DNA of 64,000 nt from Metellina segmentata (GCA_947359465.1 OX375872.1:78661641-78725640), one strand, 5' to 3'; shown: positions 10,264 to 21,654, numbered from the stretch's first letter. Notes: generated by a model not told the origin, from the sequence alone. Program-made: numbers and translations.

Positions 10264-10291
10264 GGTCTAGTGACTTTTGGGTCACCCTGTA
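10264..10291. mobile_element. solitary inverted-repeat end of the MITE at 9552
   Basis: GGTCTAGTGACTTTTGGGTCACCCTGTA matches the right end of the 9552-9919 element and is followed by the same TTTGTTGTT satellite flank. No left end is found nearby. It is either the remnant of a second insertion at the homologous site of a neighbouring monomer or a duplicated flank. Confidence 0.65.
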
Positions 10292-12340
10292 TTTGTTGTT
10301 CGCTAGTTGGAAAACGAATTCTATTTGATGGGGAAATGAAAGAAATAATTGAATTCTTAAAAGTCTATATAACCGTGTTTCACTCTCAATGTAAGAGACA
10401 TCGTTAATTAAAAGTCCGTAGAATTTACCATCATTACCTTTGGGAATAGTTGTAGAAATGGTTTTAGCTTCATGTCATGTGATACGGAAATGTATACGAA
10501 GAACATACAAGAAGCGAAAAAGTCTATCGATGTCATCTATTTACTGTACGCTAGCTTAGAGAAGAATTCCGTTGGATGTGGAAGAAAAATTACGTTATTT
10601 AGTCTATATAACAGTGTTTCACTCTCAATATAAGATCCATCGTTAGTTAAAAGTCAACACGATTTACCATCATCACCATTTTAAATAGTTATAGAAATGT
10701 ATTTTAGCTTGATTTCGCGTGATGCGTAAACATACAGAAAACGAGAATGTTTATCGAGGCCATTTATTTTCGGTACCAAGTTAAGAAACGAATTCCATTC
10801 GATGAGGAAAGGAAAGGAAGAATTGAATTCTTTAAAGTCTATATAACCGTGCTTCACTCTCAATGTAAGAGACATCGTTAATTAAAAGTCCGTAGAATTT
10901 ACCACCATCACCTTTGGGAATAGTTGTAGAAATGGTTTTAGCTTCATGTCATGTGACACGGAAACGTATACGAAGAACATACAAGAAACGAAAAAGTCTA
11001 TCGATGTCATCTATTTGCTGTACGCTAGCTTAGAGAAGAATTCCGTTGGATGTGGAAGAAAAATTACGTTATTTAGTCAATATAACAATATTTCACTCTC
11101 AGTATAAGATCCATCGTTAGTTAAAAGTCAACACGATTTACCATCATCACCATTTTAAATAGTTATAGAAATGTATTTTAGCTTGATTTCGCGTGATACG
11201 GAAACATACAGAATACGAGAATGTTTATCGAGGCCATTTATTTTCGGTACCAAGTTAAAAAACGAATTCCATTCGATGGGGAAAGGAAAGGAAGAATTGA
11301 ATTCTTTAAAGTCTATATAACCGTGTTTCACTCTCAATGTAAGAGACATCGTTAATTAAAAGTCCGTAGAATTTACCACCATCACCTTTGGGAATAGTTG
11401 TAGAAATGGTTTTAGCTTCATGTCATGTGACACGGAAACGTATACGAAGAACATACAAGAAACGAAAAAGTCTATCGATGTCATCTATTTGCTGTACGCT
11501 AGCTTAGAGAAGAATTCCGTTGGATGTGGAAGAAAAATTACGTTATTTAGTCAATATAACAATATTTCACTCTCAGTATAAGATCCATCGTTAGTTAAAA
11601 GTCAACACGATTTACCATCATCACCATTTTAAATAGTTATAGAAATGTATTTTAGCTTGATTTCGCGTGATGCGTAAACATACAGAAAACGAGAATGTTT
11701 ATCGAGGCCATTTATTTTCGGTACCAAGTTAAGAAACGAATTCCATTCGATGAGGAAAGGAAAGGAAGAATTGAATTCTTTAAAGTCTATATAACCGTGC
11801 TTCACTCTCAATGTAAGAGACATCGTTAATTAAAAGTCCGTAGAATTTACCACCATCACCTTTGGGAATAGTTGTAGAAATGGTTTTAGCTTCATGTCAT
11901 GTGACACGGAAACGTATACGAAGAACATACAAGAAACGAAAAAGTCTATCGATGTCATATATTTGCTGTACGCTAGCTTAGAGAAGAATTCCGTTGGATG
12001 TGGAAGAAAAATTACGTTATTTAGTCAATATAACAATATTTCACTCTCAGTATAAGATCCATCGTTAGTTAAAAGTCAACACGATTTACCATCATCACCA
12101 TTTTAAATAGTTATAGAAATGTATTTTAGCTTGATTTCGCGTGATACGGAAACATACAGAATACGAGAATGTTTATCGAGGCCATTTATTTTCGGTACCA
12201 AGTTAAAAAACGAATTCCATTCGATGGGGAAAGGAAAGGAAGAATTGAATTCTTTAAAGTCTATATAACCGTGTTTCACTCTCAATGTAAGACATCGTTA
12301 ATTAAAAGTCAGTAGGATTTACCACCATCGCCAATTGTAT
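10292..12340 (+). repeat. tandem satellite, 237/474/948-bp nested periods
   Basis: The marker CACTCTCAATGTAAGAGACA recurs at about 10381, 10855, 11329 and 11803 (and shortened near 12275), a spacing of 474 bp. Between these, the related marker CACTCTCAATATAAGATCCA falls half-way, so the 474-bp unit is a dimer of two diverged monomers of about 237 bp. Dimers 1 and 3 share private variants (for example GATGAGGAAAGG) and dimers 2 and 4 share others (GATGGGGAAAGG), giving a 948-bp higher-order period. A 64-codon minus-strand frame recurs in each dimer (10681, 11155, 11629, 12103) but varies at non-synonymous sites, so I do not call it coding. Confidence 0.95.
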
Positions 12341-12871
12341 TTTTAAAGCCCTGCGATTTTAATGAAGCGAAAAGAGAGAATGCAGCCAAATGGGTTCTAC
12401 GTGGGGCTCCTTTTAGAAAAACAGATTCCGATTGTACTAGGCGGAGGAACATTTTGTATCAGCGTGTTAAGCGGAGACGGAGAGAAAAGGGTCTTGGATA
12501 AACGAATTGACTCAAGAAATCAATGAAATAAAAGTCCCCTCGAACAAAAACCTGCAGTAAAAAAATCATGGGATGGTTCCACCACTTAAAATTTCTTTTC
12601 TTTAGCAACAGAGCGTTTCTTTATTTCGTGTCCCGTTCTCTATGATAAATAGATGCTATTATAATAGTTTTTCGATTTTCAAGCCTCAGACAATTGAGGA
12701 TTAAAACAGCCGATCGACTATAGGCAAGAATTGCCAAAGCGAAATTGAAAGATGTCCGTGGATAATAGTCTCACACAGTGAGGGAAATAATGATATGTTA
12801 AATGTGATTCCACGGGACAATGCAGCTGTGATGAGAAAAATATGTTGAAAGATATTTTTCTTTTTTTTCAG
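12341..12871. other. unique stretch left of a possible plus-strand exon
   Basis: A moderately GC-rich patch (12380-12500) is followed by AT-rich DNA that ends in a strong pyrimidine tract before 12872. No family is recognised. Confidence 0.3.
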
Positions 12872-13008
12872 ATGGTGATCACTATAGAGATCAATCTTTG
12901 TATGAATACGAGATTTTTAGCAGAAGTTTAATTGAACCAGTCAAGTATTTGACTTCATTTTGCGTTAACAAAGACTTGAAAAGTTTCACAAATGCAAGTT
13001 TCAAATAA
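12872..13008 (+). CDS. possible terminal exon on the plus strand
   Basis: A strong acceptor (TATTTTTCTTTTTTTTCAG) is followed, in the frame with two leading bases, by 44 open codons and TAA. Segments include DHYRDQSLYEYEIFSRSLIE and CVNKDLKSFTNASFK. No partner exon, poly(A) signal or known domain was found. A pyrimidine-rich run before an ORF of this length can occur by chance in such DNA. Confidence 0.25.
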
Positions 13009-13928
13009 CGTAAACCCTCAGGGGATTCACACGCATACATCCGTTTTGCAACTTGCAATGTTTCGTGTATGACCTCTAACCAGTTTGACCTTCGATCGAT
13101 AGTCTTTCATATGATTATTTCAAACAATAGAGCCGTTATTTAGTCATTATATGTATGTGTTGAGGTATTCAGTTAAGAACACAATGAATGGATTCATACA
13201 AAAAAATTCAACTGAAATAATCTTTTATTCACTCTTTCTCACGAAAATCACTTATTTTCAATCGACTTGTTGAAGTTCAGACAAAAATTTTATTCAGTTT
13301 GTCGTTGAATGAACCGTTACTTGAACAAATTTCGTATTTATCGAAAAATAGCCGTGCTGTTGAGCACCTGTCACTTGCTTACCCGAAAAAGCTGCTATAC
13401 AATTTGCCTAGAAATTTTTGAAGTGAAGTTTTGCGGTGATTTCATTTCACTTGAAAGGGTTAACGTTTCTATAACTTACAACTGCTGTTTTAAAGTGCTA
13501 TACTGTTAAATTCTAATAAATATTAATAAGTGTTGGTTACAAATGTTAATTACAATACACAACTTTGAAATCTCGTGAATCAAAGTCAACACCTCACATG
13601 TCTTTCGAAACTTGGTTATAATTTATGTACAGGCTGTACATCCACGATAAAGAAGAAGAAAAATTAATGTACTCCAGTTTCTTGACAAAAGTGACATAAC
13701 TAAAAACATAAATTCATTCTTTGAAAAAAAAAAGTGATTTCTGTTAAACGCGAACAAACCAATTGTCATACCAGAAATAGTATGTGCTTTAATAAATTTA
13801 TGACAGGATTTTGCAAATTTTAAGGAACCGGGTAGGAATGTATGCTTAAAGTCGTTAATCGTCTTTTAGCTCTCCTTTAAAATTAGTTTTTGTTGAGATT
13901 TATAACCTTTCTTCCAAAGATGTGACAT
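13009..13928. other. AT-rich stretch
   Basis: No repeat family is seen. On the minus strand about 13596-13700 is open (TATGTTTTTAG acceptor, GTGAGG donor) but joins no other candidate in phase. Confidence 0.3.
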
Positions 13929-14136
13929 TTAATCCTCCAAATGGTTTCAACAAAGTATTTCGTCCACCATGATCTGACCAATTTTGCTAATGACAAGGTA
14001 TCCCGTCACCAAAACATTCCTAATTTTTTTATGATAACGATATCGAGAACTGGTCAGTTTTTTTCTAACGCATAGATCCATCAAAATCTTGTTAGTTTTG
14101 CTAATGACGGGGTACCTCTACGAAACAACCAGTTAA
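13929..14136. mobile_element. TTAA-MITE copy
   Basis: Ends are TTAATCCTCCAAATGGTTTC at left and AACAACCAGTTAA at right, both inside TTAA. The internal palindromes are heavily degraded (ACAAGGTATCCCGTC, GACGGGGTACC). Confidence 0.7.
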
Positions 14137-14340
14137 AACCTTAGAGAGTTAGAAACCTTAAAGTTACGCCATACTTTGCATCAGGCATACTACCAGAGCA
14201 TCCAGAAGATACATACTTCGTTTGAGTACATAAAACATGTTTATGCGCCTAAGACTGATGAACCATCATGGGATTTGTCTACAAAGTAAGGTAATATATG
14301 TACTAGGTGCAATAACGTGGTGAACTGGGTTATTTATTTC

Positions 14341-14640
14341 CCAATGAGGGTTGAAAGAGCAACGGATTAGCATCCGGAGGGTTGGAAGTTCAAAACTAGG
14401 TCCAGCCAAAGACCGTCGTATACAAGAAGGCTGGTGCACGGTAAATCCGTCGTTGCTTCAAATGTCCTCACGTTGGCATGGTGTGGAAGTTTGGAGAGTG
14501 GGGTGCCAGCTGAAGTTGTTATCATTTGACAGTGGTTCAGAATTATGAAGCACTCTCCTTGGGTTCCCTTGGGGATCGTTCCCGGACCGTCACCAATAGC
14601 CCGTTGCGTTGTCCAGAACGACGTTAATTAACTACCTACT
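14341..14640 (+). repeat. near full-length SINE-A
   Basis: The tRNA-derived head (AGCAACGGATTAGCATCCGG, then a decayed B box near GGAAGTTCAAAACTAGG) runs into the conserved GACCGTCGT...GGCTGGTGCACG body, GTGGGGTGCCAGC, and the 3' terminus ACGTTAATTAACTACCTACT. At 300 bp it is among the longest copies here and defines the element's direction. Confidence 0.8.
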
Positions 14641-15283
14641 TTTCCCATCCAATGAAATATTAGGCAATTCTTTGATATGTGATGGAAATTCTTCCAACGA
14701 TTAAAAAAGTCACTGTGCTTTAAAAGTCATCATAGAGCTTGGAAGCCATGTGCAAAGAACTGTGTATTTCCCGAGTTAGGATATGATTAATGTACAGATG
14801 AAACCGCGAAATTTCTAAACGATAACACACTCACAGTGTCTGACAATTCCATCCCAGGGATGTTCGCAACAAACGTAAGTAGAAGTCTTTGTTACGAAAA
14901 AAGAAGAGGTCGCGACATTCACACAAACATCTCTGAAAAGTCTGAACCTCTGCAGTTGACAAGCGCAATGGGGCGCCGGGCATACAAAAAAGAGTGAAGA
15001 TTTCGCGGAGGGAAACAGAACAAACGAAGCCGTTAAGATTCACTGCGTTCTGTAAGCGACGGGGATCATAGGTTGAGGTTTATCGCAACTGCTGGATGTG
15101 AATTGTATTATAAAAAGTGTGTTTACAACAACAGGTAGCGAGTTTCATACTTGGATAAAAACGAAGGAAAATAAAGCAAAGCGGGACTTGTTTTGGGAAG
15201 CATATGATGAATTTTTCAAATCCAAGCGCTTTTTCATCATTAAAAAAAACAGCTTGAAAATAAAGTACTAGTGAATATTATTA
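14641..15283. other. mixed stretch with a possible minus-strand exon
   Basis: Apart from the segment at 14835-14932 (listed separately) nothing is recognised. 14940-15060 is GC-rich relative to the window. Confidence 0.3.
14835..14932 (-). CDS. possible internal exon, cysteine-containing
   Basis: On the minus strand a CAGACTTTTCAG acceptor and a good donor (CACT|GTGAGTG) bound a 98-bp frame of 32 codons with one extra base on each side. It contains DVCVNV, TSTYVCCEHPWDGIVRH. The cysteine pairs suggest a secreted module, but no family fits. A second frame across the same bases is also open, which weakens the call. Confidence 0.25.
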
Positions 15284-15477
15284 GTAACTCTCCAAATGGT
15301 TTAGACAAGGTATCTCGTTCAAGATACGACCACTTATGTTTGTGGCGAGATATCTCGTCATCAAGATTTTGCGGATTTTGTGATGATATTTGTGATGATG
15401 GCGAGATCACACACAAGTTCAGCTCAATTTTACTCTAAAACGAGATTTCTCGTCCAGACAACCACCAAAATGGTTAA
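15284..15477. mobile_element. TTAA-MITE copy
   Basis: It starts AACTCTCCAAATGGTTTAGA and ends CAACCACCAAAATGGTTAA. Units include GCGAGATATCTCGTCATCAA and CGAGATTTCTCGTC. Confidence 0.75.
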
Positions 15478-15800
15478 TAAAATATACAGAGCCTGGCCAA
15501 ATTATAAGATTACCGCATTTAACTTGGTCAGGTACGTAAGCGACGCATAATGACATAATAATAATGTATAGGGTATAAAAGGCATTTATGACTCAAGAGA
15601 ATTGTTTACCATAATAGTTAGCCTAAACACAGACAAGACCAAAGATTTAACCTTACTGGTGCTTTTCGTCAAAAATCTCCTTGTATTGGCCAACCTCTGA
15701 TGCAAAATCCTGTTCCAAACCGTCGCCAGTTATAGGGAAGGAACAATTCGTTTGTCCTACTAGAATCTTCATTTCCATTTGAAGTACTAATGAAGTTTTG
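15478..15800. other. unique stretch
   Basis: Nothing recognised on either strand. Confidence 0.3.
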
Positions 15801-15881
15801 CATCGATGAGATATCTCGTCATCAGCAAAATTGACCAGATCTTGGACGAGCTATCTCGTCAAAACCACTTGGAGGGTTTAG
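15801..15881. mobile_element. TTAA-MITE fragment
   Basis: Only the last two palindrome units remain (GATGAGATATCTCGTC and GACGAGCTATCTCGTC) with the right end CCACTTGGAGGGTTTA. Confidence 0.7.
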
Positions 15882-15924
15882 TGACTTCAAATGAAGCATG
15901 ATCGTTGAGGTCAGATGGTGGGTA

Positions 15925-16085
15925 GGTATTTTAATTAACGTCGCACTGGAGCAACACGGCGGGCTTTTGGCGAAGGTCCGTGATCAAAGCCGAAGGGAAA
16001 GACCTGAGGACAACACCTCATAATTTTGAACCACTGTCAGATGACGAGGTCATACCTAAGCTGACATCCTACTCTCCAAACTTCG
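15925..16085 (-). repeat. SINE-A 3' part, minus orientation
   Basis: It begins with the tail (GTAGGTATTTTAATTAACGT) and continues through GCACTGGAGCAACACGGCGG and GATGACGAGGTCATACC to TACTCTCCAAACTTCG, where the next, opposite-facing copy starts. Confidence 0.75.
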
Positions 16086-16089
16086 ACAG

Positions 16090-16275
16090 CATTCATAGAG
16101 GGTTTGTAGAATGGCAGTTAGACCAAAAAGCTTCTGAGCTGCGTAGTAAATTGAAACCGGAGGGTTGTGAGTTCGAATCCAACCAAAGACCAATCCAATC
16201 AAAGTGGGTTGGTGCACATTAAATCTGTTGTGGCTTGAATTGTCCTCGCGTTGACGTGGCACGGATGTTTGGAGA
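16090..16275 (+). repeat. SINE-A head, plus orientation
   Basis: It shows a clear B box (GTGAGTTCGAATCC), the GGTTGGTGCACATTAAATCTG block and CCTCGCGTTGACGTGG, then stops before the 3' half. With 15925-16085 it forms an inverted pair. Confidence 0.7.
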
Positions 16276-16289
16276 TAATTTAATAATAC

Positions 16290-17303
16290 CACAGAGGACT
16301 GATAATTTTAATAATACAGTAATAGTAAGCATAATACTGAGCTGTACTATGTTTACTAGTACGTATTTTGGATTGGATTGGAAAGCCTGGAGAAGATTGG
16401 GCCTTATCCAAATAATTTTCTGGATATGTGCCTGTTTTTTCCCAATATTAACCGAGCACAGTTTCATTGCGAATAAAAACATTAGTTTCTAGATACATTT
16501 AATAAAAAGATGCTACACACTTTCCAAAAGACTTAAGTCAATAATTTTCCACCATAAGTGTGGCTTAAGTAGACGAATGAAACGGAGGGCCCACTCACTA
16601 ATTGTGAAACCGACCTTTGCTCAAAACTATATCCTCTCCTCCGCTACAATTATCGATCGATAAATAGTGTTTCATCATTTTGCGCCTAGCGTTCCCGATT
16701 ACTGTCTGAGCTGGAGTAACGTCTTTTACAGACTACACAGGCTTTTACTTGACGCCTGAGTGCAAAAAGCGGTTTACCAACGGGCTTCCCTGAAGAAATC
16801 CGTAAAGCAGATAATTAAATACCGGCCTTTAACGAAGCGACCGCACAGCCCCCTTTAAATAATTCGATCATTTCAAGCTTCATGTAATTCGCCATCGAAT
16901 ATTTTTCTTCTTGCAACTTTCTTTTTTCTACTTTTATCCCGTTTTTTATAACGTTAGGAGCATTTTTACGGTGGCTAAAGGGGCAAAAAGCGAAATCAGA
17001 AAAAGATCAGAAGGCATTTTGAGAGAAGATTGCCGGTCTTTTGTGTGTAGTTTTATATTCACAAACACGAGGACGAATTCAGGTGCATTAATCATACATC
17101 GAGTAACAGAATTTACTCGGAATGGTTGGGCGACTGATCGAGTTTGAAAGTTGAAGCGCCCCGTGGCCTCGTGGGCGAAATTATCGAATCAAGTTGAACT
17201 GTTTTTATTTGGGGAGCACGATTTGGGGAATAAAAACTTTTTAAAAAGCATGATTGATACGCATAATTTCAACACAAAAGGAAGTAAAATGTCAATATAC
17301 TTC
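16290..17303. other. unique stretch
   Basis: 16550-16850 is noticeably GC-richer than its surroundings but carries no recognisable gene. Near 17155 GCCCCGTGGCCTCGTGGGCG resembles a tRNA 5' half without a B box. The plus frames of about 80 codons here have no supporting signals. Confidence 0.3.
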
Positions 17304-17479
17304 TTAACCCTCCAAGTGGTCTCGACGAGATATCTCGTCAAGGTATTGCCAATTTTATTATTATGATAGATCAAGATCTGGTTTGTTTTTTCTAATGACG
17401 AGATATCTCGTCAATTAAAATCTCGGTCAGTTTTGCTAATGACAAGATTCTTCGTAGCGACAACCACCAAGAGGGTTAA
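17304..17479. mobile_element. TTAA-MITE, best-preserved ends
   Basis: TTAACCCTCCAAGTGGTCTC at the left and ACCACCAAGAGGGTTAA at the right are inverted repeats sharing the TTAA target typical of piggyBac-type transposition. Inside are two exact copies of the 16-bp palindrome GACGAGATATCTCGTC plus degenerate ones, spaced roughly 43 bp apart and joined by alternating CATCAAGATCTGACCAGTTTTG-like linkers. There is no coding capacity. Assignment to piggyBac rests on TTAA plus CCCT ends only; no transposase of that family is in the window. Confidence 0.85.
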
Positions 17480-18328
17480 TGTAGTGAATAAATAAATAAA
17501 TAAGCAAAATGGGCGAATATATCCAGTAGCGTTTAATTCTATATTGTTACTATCCGTTTGTTTACATTGGCCAGTATAAAAATGGTCGATTAATGGAATG
17601 TTGAAAAATAGTAAAATAATTGTTTTCTTGTTATTTTCTTGGCACTTAAAGTTGAAAAATATATACGGTATATTTCAGAATTTAGTGTATTTTCAATTAG
17701 TTTTACTGTAGATACGAATTTTTTTCAGCAGTTATTGAGAGTTGAATGCATTTTCACACATTTTTTTAAACTTGAGTAAAGCTTATCGATTTCTGTGAGT
17801 GTTTTAAAATTAGCTAAATATATGAAATCAAAATTGTTTCACACTAATTAAATTTGATAAAATTTATGTTATACTAACGATAGTTTTATAATGACATGGT
17901 ACATAGTTTATAATGACATGGTCGATTCAAAAGTGAGAAGCTTATTTCATTTAAAAGGAACACCGTTTCGAACTTTGGGAGACATCAACACTGTTCATAC
18001 TACATACATAAAAATTGATTTGCATATTCTTTAAGTGAGAAATTTATCTTTTAAGTTTTTATTTATAGTTTTGCTTTAAAATAGAGAGCTATGATCAAGA
18101 AGTGTTGGGCGTTTTCCAAGAATTACAATAAATAAATTTAAAAATGTATTTTAGTATATTAAATACGTAATTTGAATTTTTGATATCAAATAAATACCAT
18201 AATGCCATTTATTTTGTTAAAAATTGATATTTGCTTAAACATTTAAATTTGTACTTAAGTGTACAAAGGAAGAGAGAGAGCGTTCAAAAGGAAGGTGAAT
18301 ATTTTATATGCTATGGAAAAACATCAGA
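17480..18328. other. AT-rich stretch
   Basis: Nothing recognised beyond a short direct echo (ATAATGACATGGT twice at 17888-17922) and an AAATAAATAAATAAG run near 17490. Confidence 0.3.
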
Positions 18329-18548
18329 TTTAACACTACTGATGGTTGTCTCAAATAGGTATCATGTTATTAGCAAATCTATGCAGATCTTGATTGACGA
18401 GATGATATATCGTCATTAGAAAAAACTGACCAGATCTTGATCTTATTATTATCAATAAATCGACACTATCTTAAAGATATCTTGTCATCAATGAAATTGG
18501 TCAGATGCATTAGAACGATATATCTCGTTGAAACCTCATGGAGGGTTA
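18329..18548. mobile_element. TTAA-MITE copy
   Basis: The left end is TTAACACTACTGATGGTTGT and the right end is CTCATGGAGGGTTAG. It holds GATTGACGAGATGATATATC and GATATCTTGTCATCAATG units. Confidence 0.7.
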
Positions 18549-18674
18549 GTTACCGATGAAAACTCATAATTCGGTTTTTAATTCTAATTGCTTCCTTAGC
18601 TGGAAGCAATGACTGAGCTTGATTATAGGATCTAATTCGGGTACTAAGCATATGTCCAATAATCAAAAATAATT

Positions 18675-19115
18675 CTGAATTCGTGTCAAGCAAGGTCACC
18701 TATTCTCAATCCAATAGAGCAATCGTAGGTCGCATTGCAACTTTCACAAGACCATCAAGGACCACTCCAGAGCAAAAACGTGCTCTAGTGCGCGAATGGG
18801 ACTCCTTGCCCCAAAAACCTTTAGACAGCTTTGTGGAAAGCATGAGCCTTTAAGGTCAGAAGCCACCACATTCCCTATTGTGTTTTTAAAACTTAGCCAA
18901 AAAAGCTTTTTACGCAATACCTAAAACCGACCTGTACACCTAAGCATTTCGTATTGCTTTCGTTCCCAGAAACACCACGAGACATTATGATGTTCTTATT
19001 TTATTTCACATAGGTTGTAGAATATTCATTTGTCATTTGAGTTACTTCGGGATTAATCTCGGATTGTATTAACCTTAATTTTTGAGCATGTGTGTAAGTT
19101 CATGCTATTGCAACG
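18675..19115 (+). mobile_element. Tc1 fragment, uninterrupted paralogue of 42804-45636
   Basis: GAATTCGTGTCAAGCAAGGT encodes the C-terminal SCQARSP motif of a Tc1 transposase, followed by NPIE-like residues (the catalytic Glu region) with frame breaks and stops. The sequence GTGCTCTAGTGCGCGAATGG is contiguous here, while in the copy near 42.9 kb the same place is split by a hAT element. Similarity continues through a non-coding tail with TGTAGAATATTCATTTGTCA to about 19115. Confidence 0.8.
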
Positions 19116-19979
19116 TTCAATGAAAAAGTTTCAAAGGTATAAAAAGTGATGAAAAATTATACCTATGCATGCTTATAACGTGTAGTTAGCCAATGTATTA
19201 CGAATGAAAAATAGTTACTTCCCTACAGAGAAAAATACATACAGCATAATGATCACATATTCAGGTTGACGGATAGAGCTTCAAACTTTGATCGCATGTT
19301 AAGTTAAAATTGTGAAAGTAGACAGTACATAAAAATTTCCCCAATGAAACTTCTAACAGCTTTACATTTTGTCGAATTTGTGTAAAACGAATATGAAAAA
19401 TAAGTTTTTCAGGATTACCATCTGCACATCTGAAACGACAGCAGTAAGGCGAGCCATCAAAAGAAATAAGGTGGAATATTTTTCTAACTTGTAAATACTT
19501 ACAAAACTTTAATGACACTACTGATGTATCAATTATTTTATCACGTATATCGTCAAATCAATAAAAATATAAGGGAATCGTTTCTTTTTTATGGATGTGA
19601 TATTTCCTTACTGATGGTTATTTAATCGTAGACCTCAGGCAAAAATTGCTTCTCAGATTAGATTTTTTTTTGGTATTATGCCCCACACAGACCGCATTTA
19701 CTACTACTGATGTCATATAAATTGATTCCTGAACTATTGTCTTAAAAATAAAGCTAGAGAGAGAACTTCAGAGTGTTTCGAAAATATTTGGCCAAGTTGT
19801 AAAGGATGGTAGAAGGGTCCAAAATAAATATTTTTCGTTAAAGAATGTGCGTCCAGAAATGTTGTGTTTAGGTGGTAGAGGTAGGCCAGTCGATATCATC
19901 TCTTCAATGGCGTAAGACGCCATTCCCCACTCGGATTTTCAACGGCATGCACGAATTCAAATCTCGCAGATGTGCATCT
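19116..19979. other. unique stretch
   Basis: A minus-strand frame (19261-19518) ends with TCDQSLKLYPST and contains SPYCCRFRCADG, but no convincing splice context. Otherwise nothing is recognised. Confidence 0.3.
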
Positions 19980-19983
19980 GCTG

Positions 19984-20139
<156 letters not shown>

Positions 20140-20305
20140 GTTGACCGTCTTGTATTTGGCACAGCACTGGGCCATGTTTGAAACAGGTCAAATATAAAAT
20201 CCACCCAAGCAAAACAAAATTTGCATTACCGCATCATAAATATTGATCAGCAATAAATCCCTCTCCTAAGGTAACTTTTCTTGTAGTGTAATATAATCAG
20301 AGGGA

Positions 20306-20500
20306 TTGGTTAAATTGACTTTTATTCGGCCAAGTTAAGCCAAAGACAGACAACGTCAAGTAATGGACAGTCAAACATGATGAAAGTTTTACTGACACAG
20401 AAGAAAGAAATACACCAAGGAAGGAGTCGCCCCTGCACCGCCTACAACTCACAGGTTGCTAACACAGTTGTATAAACCAACTGAGCGACAGCGGCTCCAA
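20306..20500 (-). repeat. SINE-B, near full length
   Basis: On the minus strand the right end is a tRNA-like head: GTCGCTCAGTTGGTTTATAC (A box) and GAGTTGTAGGCGGTGCAGG in the B-box area. The body is GACAACGTCAAGTAATGGAC-containing and the tail is at the left. Confidence 0.75.
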
Positions 20501-20748
20501 TAGACAGGGGGTATTTTAATAAAAAAACAGAATGGTCTGAACCTTGGTAATTTTTGCTGTGTTAACGTTATTGAATATGTTGATTTTTATTGCTCTTTAT
20601 GGCTTTACTATACCGTTACATTACTTTGTACCCGTTATTGGAATTCGATTAAGTTATTGGAATCTGATTTTATACAAGCATTGTACTCGCATTTCCGTTC
20701 AGTTCCTAAATAAAAGCAGACACGAAACGAACTTTTTTCGTTACAGAT

Positions 20749-20992
20749 TTTAGCCCTCCTGGTGGTTGGCAAGACGAGGTAACTCGTAATGAGCAAAGCA
20801 AACCAGATTATAATGGACGAGATATATCGTCATTAGAAAAACTGATCAGATTTCGTCATCGACAAAATACGGCAATATCTTCAACATTCGGAATTCAATC
20901 CGCAGTATTGATGACGAGATAGCTCGTCGTTAGAAAAATGTGCCATATCTGGATGGATGAGATATCTCGTAGAAACCACTTGAAGGGATAAG
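20749..20992. mobile_element. TTAA-MITE copy
   Basis: The left end TTTAGCCCTCCTGGTGGTTG has lost the exact TTAA; the right end is CCACTTGAAGGGATAAG. Units include GACGAGATATATCGTC and GACGAGATAGCTCGTC. Confidence 0.75.
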
Positions 20993-21459
20993 ACAGGGTG
21001 AATTTATTTTCGTATATATATATAATATATATACACAACCACTCTGTAGAAAAAGCCACCTTATTATGACCTAAAAGAATTGCATTTGAAAAGCAACATT
21101 CAGTATCTATAAGTACACAATAGTTCTATCTCAATTCCCTAGGTGGTCATTCCTTTTGGAGTTGATCTACAATAAACCAACACTTCTGAGAGTTCTTGAC
21201 CACTCCTTTGACGTCATAGTTTCATATCTCCCACTACGTCCTGTCATTGTCAGGTGTTTCCTACGCACCTCCCTGCATGGGGACAGTGGGAAAATATTTT
21301 GTTAAAAAAATAACGAAATAACTAAGAAGGATAAAAGGTTTATAAATCGTTAGTTTCTTCTTTTTTCCGCAGCGCCCTCTCCCAGACTCTCTCTCTCTCC
21401 CAAAAAATGGTGTGACGAGGTTTTATTTATAAGCGTCGAGGAAACACTGTGTGGAGGGG
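20993..21459. other. unique stretch
   Basis: It holds a short (TA)n run near 21014-21032 and a CTCTCTCTCTC run near 21390. Nothing else is recognised. Confidence 0.3.
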
Positions 21460-21615
21460 AATGGTTGGTTGGGTTTTATGGCGCAGGGCCATGTATGGTC
21501 ATGCTGAGCCAAACACAAGACAGGCAATGCCAAGTAATGAACACACACACAAATACAGTTTTACTGATGCAGAAGATATACACCCAGGGCGGAATCGAAC
21601 CTTGAGTGAAAATGC
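21460..21615 (-). repeat. SINE-B copy
   Basis: The tail GGTTGGGTTTTATGGCGCAG is at the left; the B-box complement GGCGGAATCGAACCTTG is at the right near 21589. The first tRNA half is missing. Confidence 0.75.
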
Positions 21616-21654
21616 GTTGATTGTAGGTGAATGTAGGTGTTGATGGTAGTTGTT

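Noticed and set aside
10681..12285. A conserved 64-codon minus-strand frame in every satellite dimer
   Set aside because: It persists because the DNA is nearly identical; differences between dimers change amino acids freely and one copy has lost its start through a small deletion. No sign of selection on protein.
13596..13700. Minus-strand open piece with TTTTTAG acceptor and GTGAGG donor
   Set aside because: Its phase fits no neighbouring candidate, and AT-rich DNA gives many such pieces.
17150..17200. tRNA-like GCCCCGTGGCCTCGTGGGCG
   Set aside because: Only the 5' half resembles a tRNA; there is no B box or closing acceptor stem.
19261..19518. Minus-strand frame with a cysteine cluster SPYCCRFRCADG
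   Set aside because: No convincing splice sites, no recognised domain, and a length expected by chance.
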